Positions 36,871 to 48,315 of a stretch of 64,000 bases of DNA are shown in pieces. The position numbers were made by a program, and so were the translations under genes. The DNA lies in assembly GCA_948099385.1 (NCBI GenBank), contig CANUEZ040000104.1:203501-267500 (forward strand), read 5' to 3'. The first letter of the stretch is position 1. The number at the start of each line of letters is the position of its first letter. The notes below the pieces were generated by a model that was not told the DNA's origin, did not search any database, and saw only the letters and a program-made list of their open reading frames with translations. This DNA comes from Fasciola hepatica (Eukaryota > Platyhelminthes > Trematoda > Plagiorchiida > Fasciolidae).

Positions 36871-39409
36871 CACCGGTCTCGAATGATACCGGCGATTAGT
36901 TTAGGTGTAATGATAATCAGATGTCTACCCTGATGTTTTCGCAGGATGTCCTGTCACATCAATAAGAGTTTGCATAATCACTGATCCACGCCAATTCAAC
37001 AGAAATTATTCTGCAGCTAAATGCAAAGCAAAGAGTTTACGTTACTCTGTAGTTGAAAACAGAAGACGACAGCTCATTTGGCCCACAACCGTGTAACTTT
37101 ATACATGGAGAACCTCCACCCTCCCAAAATAAGATTGGTATCAGCGCATAGCATTTATTCTGTTGTACCAGTCAACACCTGAGATTAGCTTTCCGTCGAA
37201 ATATTCAGCTCAACAATCCACGCGATGCCTCGAGTCTGAATGAATTATTTGTTGGTCAGGATAGCTCTAATCTGACCAGTTGTAGACAAAAGTAACATGA
37301 CTGACGACGGAGTGAAAAGACGATTCAGATTCATTTTGTTTTATTTCGATTATATAGTACAAACGTTTGCACTATCTCCTCATGTAACTGGGCAACGTGT
37401 ATTATCTCAAACACCATCATGCTCATTACGAACGTTATTGTTGTGGCTGCAAGCAACTAAATATGTTTATTTGTGGGTATACAAGAATATATTGCAGAAA
37501 TAATCCTGAGTGGGAGTCACATTTATAAGTCTAGTGTATACTTCTTGTAAACCAACGTCAAACAAAGAGAACTGATGTGCCCCTCATGAAAAGAGTGCAC
37601 TGCTCAAATGATCGATTTTCAACGTCAATATATGATAGCAATGGAAAGGAGATCTGCGGATTGCTTTCGCAATCCCATCGCCCAATGGAGTACCGTCTAG
37701 AAGACAGTCTATCTTGACACAAGCGTGTGCACTTGAGAGCCAATACCGGAACTAATTAAGATAATCAAGAAATAAAGTGCATTAGCCTGCTTATTGTTTT
37801 ACTGCAAGTATATAATATGTACGCGTTAAATGGGCCGCTCTAGTTTGGTTCCATTTACCATGCCTATTTCTTGGTCGATCGTGCCAAATGGGTTTTGCTC
37901 GTACATGAGTTACAATCCAAACTACCCCTTTCATTCTTCACCAGTAGGTCAAATCGAACGTGTCACAGTTTTCGCATAACAGCTTTAAAAGAATGTTCGA
38001 AATGAGATTTGTTTTGTAGCTCTGTAAAATTCCATAGTTGAGGGTGCCAGCAATTATACTGAGATGACTGACAATAAAGAGCTGGACTGTGTGCGAGATA
38101 CGAGCTGAAAATGAAAAGTGATTTCACTCTTCCGATGTGCGTGTAGTGTAGTGAATTGTTCTATCCATTCTACCGAAAGATTGCAAAACCTGCACGCTTA
38201 GGTCAGAATATGATCAGAGACAGCGTTTATGGCATTGCGAGGAGAATGGTATTTTTGAACACATTCTTACCCCCAAAACGGAGCTCAAAGCGCATGAAGT
38301 CTCTTTTCTGTATAACAAGGGGCAGGTGCCTTGCACATTTCCGAATGGAGTAAGAGGAATTCCTTCGGTTTTCGTGTGCTCTGATGAATGAAAACGGGTC
38401 ACATTCCAAAACATCGTGCATTTGACACTAATGCCAACTCACTATAAACAAGGTGTGAATAAACTGCGGATAGATTTCTATTATTGAAATGGTAGATTAT
38501 ACCTGGAAAGTTCCTCACAGATCGGCTGGGTGATCTCTAGTTTTTCACAGTTTTCTGATTAATTTGTCACGATATTTTCATTTTTACCATGTTTAACTGC
38601 AATATATTAGAGGCCGATGTTAGTCCTGTTTACGTAAAACTATGCGATTGTTTCGGGAGATAAACGAGAAATTATATTTCCTGATGGGAGTAAAGACTGG
38701 GATTCACGTGGCGATATCGACTGCTTGGAGGCACGTGTGTACATTTTGTTCAGATTACGTTTGTGAGAGATCTCCTACAAAATACTGAAAGCCATCAAAC
38801 TGCTGTAGTGAACGAATTCCATAAAATGATATCTGAAAATAAATAAATCATTTAGATTTTTGTAAAAAATCAGGAAACGTTTGCAGGGGGTCAAGTTATG
38901 GAGAAATTCGTGAGCAATCGGTTATTAAATTGCAATCGCTCTGATTATTCATTACGTGTGGCAAATGCTGTTTGATGACAGAGTTCGATCGCATAAATGA
39001 CGGTCGAAATCAATGGAAACATTCTTCAATATGAGTCTGAAGTTTAATTACTCGTATTTACATGATGATGTGGGTTTTGTAAGAAACAATGTCATACCCT
39101 CGATCACTGGCAGGACTAAGTGAGCTTTGCCTCGGACTGAATTCACCATGCTGAATGTATCACATTGAATCATCTTAAGGTTGGAGTCTCTCGAGTTGTA
39201 GACCAACTCGAAAATCAACTTGTATGTCTACTCCGTTCCACTTGTAGCACATAGAGGCAAAAGCTAAGACCGCCGACATTCTCATATTCATCTACGAGAG
39301 AAGGTACTCATTGCGTGCAGGTTTGCTAAATGTGACTTTATTTAACCAATGAAATGTGAGATTTGAAACGGAAACTATAAGTGGGCGCGTTGTTTTCATT
39401 TTCTGAGCG

Positions 39410-39455
39410 GCTTCCCTCCCAACCCCCTCCCCCCCCCACCGCCCCCACAATTCCT
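39410..39455. repeat. C-rich low-complexity tract
   Basis: Runs of five to nine C, interrupted by T and A, in otherwise AT-rich DNA. It lies just outside the Penelope-like fragment. Confidence 0.9.
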
Positions 39456-39647
39456 CCTCCGCACGTCACAGGAAGACAGATTCATTCGGACTCGATCGAT
39501 CCTAGGCCATGGGAGTTGAAGTGTCTGGACCAAACGCTTTAGGGCACAGAAGTCTGTGGTCAGTTTCCTGAATCCAATAGCTTCACCCATCTCTAGAGTG
39601 CTCAAACCCACGCCCTCATATTTGCTTGGGGGAACACAATACACAAC

Positions 39648-40150
39648 TTAGAAAATCGGGTTTGGATTAACCTGATGTCTGGTGTAAACAAGGTATGCTA
39701 ACATTGCGCTGTTTATCGATGCTTTCTGTCCTTGGCTTAACCAGCTTTGGTGATGCTCTTTGATCCGAGTGGATAGCTGTCGTGCCTTTTGACCCACATA
39801 AGTTGCGTCACGAACACATCTGAAAGAGCACAGAACCATTGATGAGGTCAACATCAGCAGTTTATCCTTGTTTTGAATGTGGATCAGAAGAGAACCTGGA
39901 AACAGAATGTAAGATGGCGGCATCAAATTGATTTAGGATTTCACCTATCGTATCACCTTCAAATGGTTAACCAATAAGTAAATCTTTCTTCTTTATAGTT
40001 TCTTCGGTGTTTTTGGGCATTCTTTGAACGGGTTTCCTTTCAAGAAACCGATCTGGGGACAGAAAGGCAAAGGTTGAATAAAAGAAGAGAAAATCTCTTT
40101 TTCCATTGTTCACTTCTAAAACTTCAGTAGCGCTATTCCGCACTTGAATC
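39648..40150 (-). pseudogene. Penelope-like element C-terminus with GIY-YIG endonuclease
   Basis: The minus frame 39926-39648 encodes CSFRCVRDATYVGQKARQ and then STRIKEHH (Cys 33 and 37, Tyr 43, Gly 45, Arg 54). This matches the cysteine pair, YIG-type strand and conserved Arg of the GIY-YIG nuclease that ends Penelope-like elements. Upstream on the same strand, in two other frames, are KKDLLIG and GDTIGEILNQFDAA, which look like the RT-endonuclease linker. Frameshifts separate them, so the element is dead. It is a different part of the element from the fragments at 9960 and 17983, so I cannot tell whether they belong to one subfamily. Confidence 0.6.
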
Positions 40151-43100
40151 CCGGCCTATGTATGGAGGTGTTTAAGTTTATTCGTACACGGTTTTGATAA
40201 CTTTAAACTGTCGTAATTTGCGGTGTGTAGATCGCTCGAAATGGGGAAAAAATATCTTCATTGTTGTGCTCTGTATTGGGTCAGCTGAAAGAAACCACTC
40301 CTGTAAGAGGGATGTTTATTGAACATAAGCGCACAGGAAGCATGCTAAATAGAACAAATATCGTTCAAACGTGTGATATATGTCAATGAATATTAGTTTC
40401 TATGAAGTGAGCCACACGTCACTGTTGGAGTGGGGTATTGAACAGTGTGAAGACGACGAGTATCGAATGCGCCCGTGTAAGATGGACGGCAGTGTAATGA
40501 AACACTAGCAGTTATCCAAGATGTTCGTATACAACTTACGACATCACGTGACTAAGAAACCAGCCGAAAATCTATATCTTTCCAAAACCAGGGTCAATAA
40601 AACACCTTAGATATTTATGTATCTCGCAATTATTTGTGGGTAGTGTGTGCGACCGATGAGATTCTCGTTTGATGGATTGCACTGTGAACTTCAACTTTCA
40701 CAAGCTAAACTCAGGTTATCCGACCAACTGTTCAGTCGGAAGCATCAGACTCGATTTGTGTGTCTATGACACAGCCTGCGACAGGGACTCAGCAACGACC
40801 ACGTGCTGCCTCAGAAATCCTGGTGTACATTTGATCGGAAATCAATACGCTGAGTCTCTTCTGAACTGGAGAAAGATTGGTCCTTTTCCTTGAAAGCTTT
40901 CACAGTCCAGTCACCATTAATTCGTATACAGTGTTTAGTTGTCATCAACGATAGTTCCCTCTTGATAGTGAGACAGAGACCGTATTCATATTCTATCTAT
41001 GAAACATACGTGGAGTCATACCTCGGGGCCCACTAACTAGCTTTCGATTAATTTGTTCTAAAATTCAACCACTACGCCATTTACTCGCAAAGCCCATGTG
41101 TTGTGTAGCACGCAGTTGGGTATGGCGTTGAGCCCACATATAAATTATTCAGTGTTAAGTTATTGTAGTTGGGCCTGGTATGCAGCGTAACGTGGGATCT
41201 CGCTGGAATTCAAGCTACTGATCCGATCACATCATAAAGTTTTCCGACACACGAAGCCACTTTCGTGTTGTATAATGTGTTTAGATATCCGAAGGCATTA
41301 TCTAAGAAAGTAGAAATACATTGTGAATGTGGGAGTTAGATTTCTATTGATACATTCTTCCTCAACACTACAATTCTGTACGTTTGACGCACTGGACTCT
41401 TATACACCAGAAAAGCAACACCATATGTACAATACTCAATATTTATGAAAGCACTTGGTAAATTCAAAGCTCTCATCCAAATAGAATGAAATCTGCACGA
41501 GGAACCTGTGAATATCACATTTCGTGCGGACTTGAACGGTCGATTCCGCATACCGATATTATGACTAAATATGAGGAATGTATTCCTCAAAATAAGGATT
41601 TCGTCGATTCTATAGTTCCAGTTTGAAATATGTGTGCGTTGCAAAAGTTATGGAACGTATTCGAAGTTCAACTCGGCGTCTTGTATGAATGAATTTTCAA
41701 CATCAATGTGTTTATCGAAGATTAGTCCTCGTGATCGTCAATTTGAAATGGTGACAAGGAACGCGTCAAGAGTGGAATTACTTGAACGGGTTAAATATGA
41801 ACTCAGCAGAACAGTAGCAATAGACGATTAGGAAAACTTTAACTTGTACGAGGTTGCCGATGAAAAGACTTTTATTCCACATGATTTTGAAGCACAAACA
41901 ACGAAGTGGCTCATGCCCAAAGCGCACTACTGAGTTGCAGAGAGGAATGGTAACCCAAATAGCGTTCTGTCACATCAATCGGTCCACTACTGAGCTGTTG
42001 ACATTGAACAAATCACCGCGGAGGAATTGAATCTACACTGAAAGATCAAAAAACAATATTTTGGCTTTTTATTCACTATCATGAGTGCAAATTAGACAAA
42101 ATAGCCATTCTGATTGGAAGCTGAATTCAGATGTGAGAATAAAATGATTTAATTAGTCGAGTTTCGCAGCGCACGGTCAACAAATTTGGGAAGTGTTTTG
42201 ATTCAGCAAAACTGATTGCTGATATTGGTTGAATATTTGAGAAGGGTTTTTCTGATTATTCATATTTTCCCTAATCCTCCTAGGCACTGTTTCTAAGCGC
42301 ACTTGCATAACGACGGGTTTATATGATGGGCCTGTGTTATACCAAGAATGACGTTGCGAATGTGGCGATTTGACCCCAATAAGAACGAAACAATGAACTC
42401 AATCAAAATCTGTTTATTTTCCTAGCTCCTAGAAATTACTTATTCATTTTGGTAATTCCACTGGCAGTTATAAACTTTGAAACATGTCTAGTTCCGCTGA
42501 AAATTCCTGGTCTCACTGCTAACCATTAGGAGCAGCACATCCGTATGCCATCACTTGTACATTAGAACCGATGGAGTTGAGTGTCTCAATCCCGCAGATG
42601 CTTCAAGATGCATTTTCTCTTTCTGACTGACTCGCCCTGGTTGGTTCGGAAGGGAACGAACTTGAAGCTACCTGATCTATGCCTCGTTTTTCTTCAACGT
42701 AAAGTGTTCCACACGTGGACGGAAATCGTAGTATCCAAGAGTTTATCATAAAGGTCATTTGATCAGCGCAACAGTCGAAACAGGGCTGAACATGTTCGGT
42801 GGGCAAACAAGTACCGGTAGTAAGTGAGGCACAAAAAGAACTTCCTCATCATCAATCAATAATGATGATGATTTGCATTTCTCTTAGTGTAGTATGACTC
42901 AAAAAAGTATGAATGTGTTTGATTTCATTTCTGGCGAGTTTATTCCACTTTGTCTTCCCATACGATCAAATTGAATGAAATATTATGTTCCTAAAAGACT
43001 TAGTCTACTTTGAGCCGCTTGATGTCAACTGTGAATTTTTCCGGTTAGATTATCCATCCAATCACTTCTGATACTTGACTTGTTATCCTTACTATTATTC

Positions 43101-46100
43101 AAGCATATCTTTACCATGAGAATCCTTTTGCACTTGAACATCTTTGCCATCTTCAACTCACAATCTCTCCAGTGGAGTTCGTTTCCACAACCCATCTTCA
43201 TTGAGTGAGAAACTCACCTATTTGACAAATGATTCATGTCACTAACGATAATGTTTCGATTTGTCGAATATTTTCGTTGAACACAATTGGAGAACACAGA
43301 TTGGCAAACGAGCTGGTTCCCAGTGATTTTTGAGCATTTATTTACATAAATAAATATTTCAGCAAGCCTCAGGGTGTTTCATCACCACTATTCTCTAGCG
43401 TTTCCACCGTTGGCGAAATTTGTCAAATCGCTCTCCTTTTCGTGTATATATCTTGATGCAATCATCGAAGCATAAAAAACTGAAAAAGGACCTTGTTCAC
43501 CAGTCTTTCTCCCAAACATAATTCTTCAAACTTACCCCGGAGCTCACATTTGCCCACTCCATCTTTTAGAATGATTCCCGAACTCAGCCCATCGAATCCA
43601 ATAAAAAAACCTTTTATGGCCTCATTTGTAATTCTCACTGGTGATTTTGATTACCTTGATGTTGTAGTGTTCAACTAATCAGCGTTCAACTTCACTGTGA
43701 ATATCTCTACGAGGGAGAGTGCGAGGCTCAGTTTGCCACTTGTGAACGATACTGTCAATTTGAAAGCCATAACACCAGCCCTAAGCACTACAACAAAATA
43801 CTGGTGTACGATCCGAATGGACTCAGGACTACGAGAACGCTGAGGCCTGACGAACATCGACACACCGTCTTCGAGGAATGTCATGTCCTAAGCTGAACCT
43901 CTTTTGGATTTTGACACACGCACTGAACGAAACGAGATGGTTGACCGCCAATGACCAATAAGTGTCACTGTTCTCCTCAAAACGGAAAGCTGAGAATTTA
44001 GCCGAAATCCATGCATCTATTCTATTCCTGAACCATTACAGAATTCATTTATTTCACACTAATTCCTCCATTGCTATTCACCACGATTACCAGTCTAAGA
44101 CTCTTTAGCATATTCACTGGCGTCGATGTTGTCGACACTTGAGTGCAAAGGAAATCCTTAAAACCTGTGGTTCTACATTCAATCATTTCGATAGAATCAC
44201 ACTGGTAAAATCTTTCCCAACGCAAACAGACCTTCGCTAGGTTTATCAGCTTCGAGACTATTTCACCGATACCATATTTATTTCATCACTCCCATTCACA
44301 TTTTTCGGTTTTCGAACCTATGCTCTAGTCGCTTTACAAAATGTTATATCACCATCCACTATCATTTGACGCGTAAACTTACTTCGTTCCTAAAATGTGA
44401 AGAAATTTTCATCGTATGGCAAAATGTGTGTTGATACAATATTGGACACGATTTGTCCACTGCACATGTATTTCACTTCTGGTGTATGCCCACAATCCAA
44501 GTCGTCAGAAATCAAGTATTTCTTCCCATAGAGGTTCAATCGTTGTTTTTGTATGTCCCATCCCATGTTGTGACAAACGTCCACCATCCACCGCCGAAAA
44601 AAGATAGAAATCAAAAAATTTTCTTTTGTAGTGCCTTTATTAGTCATTCGTTACCACTGGTTGAATAACGCATCTCGTTCTTGTTTTCTAATTATAAAAT
44701 GGTAAATGAATATATTCCATTTCGCACGTATTGATGAACATTCTGCCGGAAATCCAGCTCCTACAATAAATTTAGTGACATTTCTAAATTGACCCGACTG
44801 TCATATCTCCTCAAGAACACCGAATTTCATTGAAATGTCCTCCAAAGTTATTTGGAGTTGTGCTAACAGAATTGAGCTCTTCCAGCATAAATAAACTTCC
44901 TTTGATAACCAACAAGGTGTTGCACATTCTCTGATCGCCAATCTGAAGTCATCGGTGGACTAAGTACACGGAGGTTCGGTCTGTTGCAGTCCTAAGCAAT
45001 CTTCAATCCTGTTCTTGATCAGAAAATGTGGAGAACCAATAGGAGTTTTACTTCAATTTTCAAACTATCAGTTCGATGTTCATCTTGTTTGCCAGCCGAA
45101 GTGTATTCATCCGCCTGATTGTCTCTCATTTCTCGTTATGAGTTATTGCTCACCGGCTACTAAACACATGAAATTATCCGTTGACTTGCATTGACTTGAG
45201 TACTCATACTGGTTTACTTTGGGAATATTGCTGGAACAAATGGGTCTCCCAAATACGGTTTGTGCTCTAGATTCAAGGGTAAACATTGTGTCCATCACAA
45301 AAGCAGTATCTGTCCAAAATCTCAACAGTACACGGTCCTTATAAATACGATTGAACCAGTGAATGAGTAACTCCTTATAATCGCGGTCATGTTGATTACA
45401 TATAGCATATTTGCGTTCATTTATTCACCGTCTCCCAGCTGTTGCAGAGAGGTTCCAGAGACAGGAGAAGAACAAGCAAGGACGAACCAAGTCTGATTAA
45501 CCGAAACTAGTGCACACAGATGAACTTGATTATGTGGTGAGGTAGCTCCTTTCTGTATCGGTCACATAATTCTCCAATAAAACCCCGATGTAACCAGCTA
45601 GCGACAACATTACTTCCGAAATATCTGTGGTACGATACAGAAGCAGTGTACATAATCCAGCTTTCGTAATTACGCAACAGAAATACATTTTGAATCTCTG
45701 ACGCTGATCACGTGTCTCATGCTTGTTATTTAGCTTATCCTCACACGGATCTTTTCATGTTATCATATCCGACTTGCCATATTGCAGAGTGAGTGGAGGT
45801 ACCGTATGAATCCGTTCCACCCGATTCACGTGCCAGTTCAATGAAGCAGAACCCACTTCATACATGGACATGACAATCAACCAGATAACGTTTTTTTGAG
45901 TTACCTGCCCAATGTAATTCATATACTTGTTCCTTGTAGATATCTCCATGTAACGGTAGTGGTCACGTGTATGAACAGTTGACACGTGATATCATTACTT
46001 TAGTTACTAATTTGTTCATGCTACATTTTGATCATTTCAGAGAAGATTGAAAAGCTTCATCGGTAAAGGGTTTGAGTTTGCGGGAAACAATTTCCAGGTT

Positions 46101-46412
46101 CGTGTACTTGAGCAATGCAGTCTTTTGGGTTCCTATAACTATCTATATCAAAACATTCAATGAATATTGCGCAATTTCACAATGTTACTGGTAATGGGTT
46201 GATGGAATCTGTGTTTACATGGAAGGAAAGAAAATAGTCAGCATTGAATTTTATAATTTAATTTCATAGGGTCGATTCCCCAGCAATACCCAAAGGACTC
46301 AATAGGATTTCATGAGTTCTTTCCTATTTATATTCCATTTCAATTTCAAACCTAGAATTTGTATTTGAAATGTGTTATCACTGTCTGACGGTTTTCCTTT
46401 GTTTCGAAACAG
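40151..46412. other. Unassigned sequence
   Basis: Many short open frames without recognisable domains. A 74-codon plus frame at 40669-40893 is rich in cysteine (CVYDTACDRDSATTTCC) but matches no family I can name. Two opposed frames at 41336-41644 and 41634-41831 are also unassigned. Confidence 0.42.
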
Positions 46413-46737
46413 AATCAGATGGCAAGTCCCGTGGAAACATGGCTTGGTTACTTGGAACATATTTGACAATGTTAGCAGAAAATTCAAGAAAGTTATTCCC
46501 TTTTGTGGTTTACTTGCTCAAAGTTGTTGGCGCATGCGATGAATGGGATTATTTCTTCAGCTTGTATTGGTTATTGCTCAGTCGTACGAGTGCGTTACAA
46601 TCTATTCGGTCGATGGGAGTGAGTGCAGTGAGAAACAAAATGTTCTGTTTTCCAGTTATTGTTCACAAAGATGAAAAACGCAATTCCTTGAATGAAACAA
46701 TCGGGCAAGAAATGTTCACGTTTTCGAAAAACGCTTG
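46413..46737 (+). CDS. Candidate internal exon of an unknown gene
   Basis: A good splice acceptor (pyrimidine-rich GGTTTTCCTTTGTTTC, then ACAG) ends at 46412. A GGTAAAT donor begins at 46738. Between them one frame is open throughout for about 108 codons, beginning ESDGKSRGNMAWLLGTYL and ending FTFSKNAW. It has two hydrophobic stretches (around LFPFVVYLLKVVGA and FFSLYWLLL) that could be membrane or buried helices. I do not recognise a family. The coincidence of acceptor, open frame and donor is the only support. No partner exons were identified. Confidence 0.25.
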
Positions 46738-46903
46738 GTAAATTCATCTGAGTGGTGTGATGTTATGCTGGGCATTTAGATTTTTCTCTCTGAGAACAAC
46801 TTTTTAAAAAGGTATTCAGTTGAATCTTCAGCACACTAAATTTGAATGTACCGTTTTTCCTTTGTTGTTCATGATGGCACCATATCTGAATCCATGTGCA
46901 GTG

Positions 46904-46904
<1 letters not shown>

Positions 46905-46943
<39 letters not shown>
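46905..46943. repeat. (TA)n microsatellite
   Basis: About 39 bases of uninterrupted TA alternation. Confidence 0.97.
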
Positions 46944-46947
<4 letters not shown>

Positions 46948-47939
46948 GTATATCTCATGAACAGCATATAGTTAGTTGTCCCCGAGACGAATATTCTAAA
47001 TCTAAACCTCACTTGATAACTACAGTTTCAATATTGGGTCGGCAGATTCTTCTTCAAAATGAATAAAATTGTGAGAAATAAATTAAGTTCGGCATTGCCT
47101 AACAACTGTGCTTCCATTCCTGGTGCACTGTCAGAAATCGTCTGATCATATTTGTACTCGAAACCAAATGATCACCAACAATTTATCCGTGGATACAGTA
47201 TGGTGAATTCAGCTGACCATTCAACATATTTGATTCGGTCAAATAGCACATAACGAGGTTAGCTAAAATCATTTCGCGCATCGATCGCCACACATACACA
47301 GTGATCGATACTGTGTCTGCGTGGGCACATATTTTGCCACATATAAAGCAGCTGTGTAGACACCTTTCTATATTCGTCGTTGATCAACGTTGGGACAGCA
47401 TGTATACAGGCGAGATATTATATGCACTTGTTTACATTCAATTCATATACAAAACATCCGGTGCACCTACTGAGCGTAAGATTATTTCCGTCGCATCTTA
47501 TTCTTCATTTGATGAACCAACTTTGAGAACTTCAATGACGTAGTCTTCTCATTAAATCCTTTGCCGTATTTCATACTAGATCATGATGTGGAAATAATTG
47601 GTGAGCCCCAAAAAGCTTTTCACAGTATAAAGTGTACTTACCAGAATGCATTAAAAAGAATTTTGAAGGAAATGATCCTTGGTGAATAGTCTTTACACCT
47701 GTTGTCTGGCTGCTCACAATTTATATTGAAGTAGACTAATCAGAGCGAAACTCATTACATTTTTTAACCCACGTGATTCCCGTTGTAGACTTGGAAGTCA
47801 GCATTTCAAGCCGAATAGGCAGTGAAACACCTATGCAAAATAAAGGAGCTTTGCTAGACGCATCTTGGAATAACAAAGAAGTCTCGGCTTGTGAATTCGT
47901 AAGTGATTGCTGTTCGTAGGCAAATTTGAACAAATTAAA
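46944..47939. other. Unassigned sequence
   Basis: An 80-codon plus frame at 47301-47543 contains RKIISVASYSSFDEP, which loosely recalls the RILEILMTPSSFDAL text in the frame at 12951-13232. The resemblance is too weak to name a family. Nothing else recognised. Confidence 0.35.
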
Positions 47940-48315
47940 ACTCACAGGAAATTATAAACAAACCTCCAAATCTCTCTTCTTGAAGATTTCGTTACTTGGT
48001 TTGTATACGAGTAAAACATTATATAGGGGATATTTTGGATGTGAAGATGATTTTACACGCAGGAGAAACGGCACGTTTCACATGTATTTTGCTGTCTCAA
48101 GATGGAACTCAATTGTGGACAAGGCATGTTTGGATCATGAGGTCCAAGAAGTAAACCGTGGGATTCACAATTGGATGAAGTCAAAGGAGATAAAGCCTGT
48201 GAATTTCATTCACGTGACAGGTAACTATCGTCGTCTAACCAACGAATTTTCTACTCTATTTCACTGGATTTCAAATCTTTGCTACTCGCATGAACGCCTT
48301 AATCAAATTTCATGA
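47940..48315 (+). repeat. Dispersed repeat of unknown class, copy 2 (with open frame)
   Basis: This is the plus-strand partner of 6090-6480. Here a 129-codon frame is open across the whole repeat (47926-48315), with FGCEDDFTRRR, then VDKACLDHEV, then HNWMKSKEIKPVNFIHV. In copy 1 the same segments are in shifted frames. A shared coding pattern across diverged copies hints that the ancestor encoded protein, but I recognise no domain. A transposable element of unknown type or a decayed gene family are both possible. Confidence 0.45.

Larger units (their letters stand above)
34244..39409. other. Unassigned sequence
   Basis: Only short open frames; a 129-codon plus frame at 36351-36740 has a proline-rich C-terminal half but no family I recognise. 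A (AT)n tract is at 35583-35602 and a SINE-like B box near 36841. Confidence 0.45.

Noticed and set aside
40669..40893. Cysteine-containing frame that might be an extracellular domain
   Set aside because: Too few cysteines in no known spacing, no splice support judged convincing, and no family recognised.
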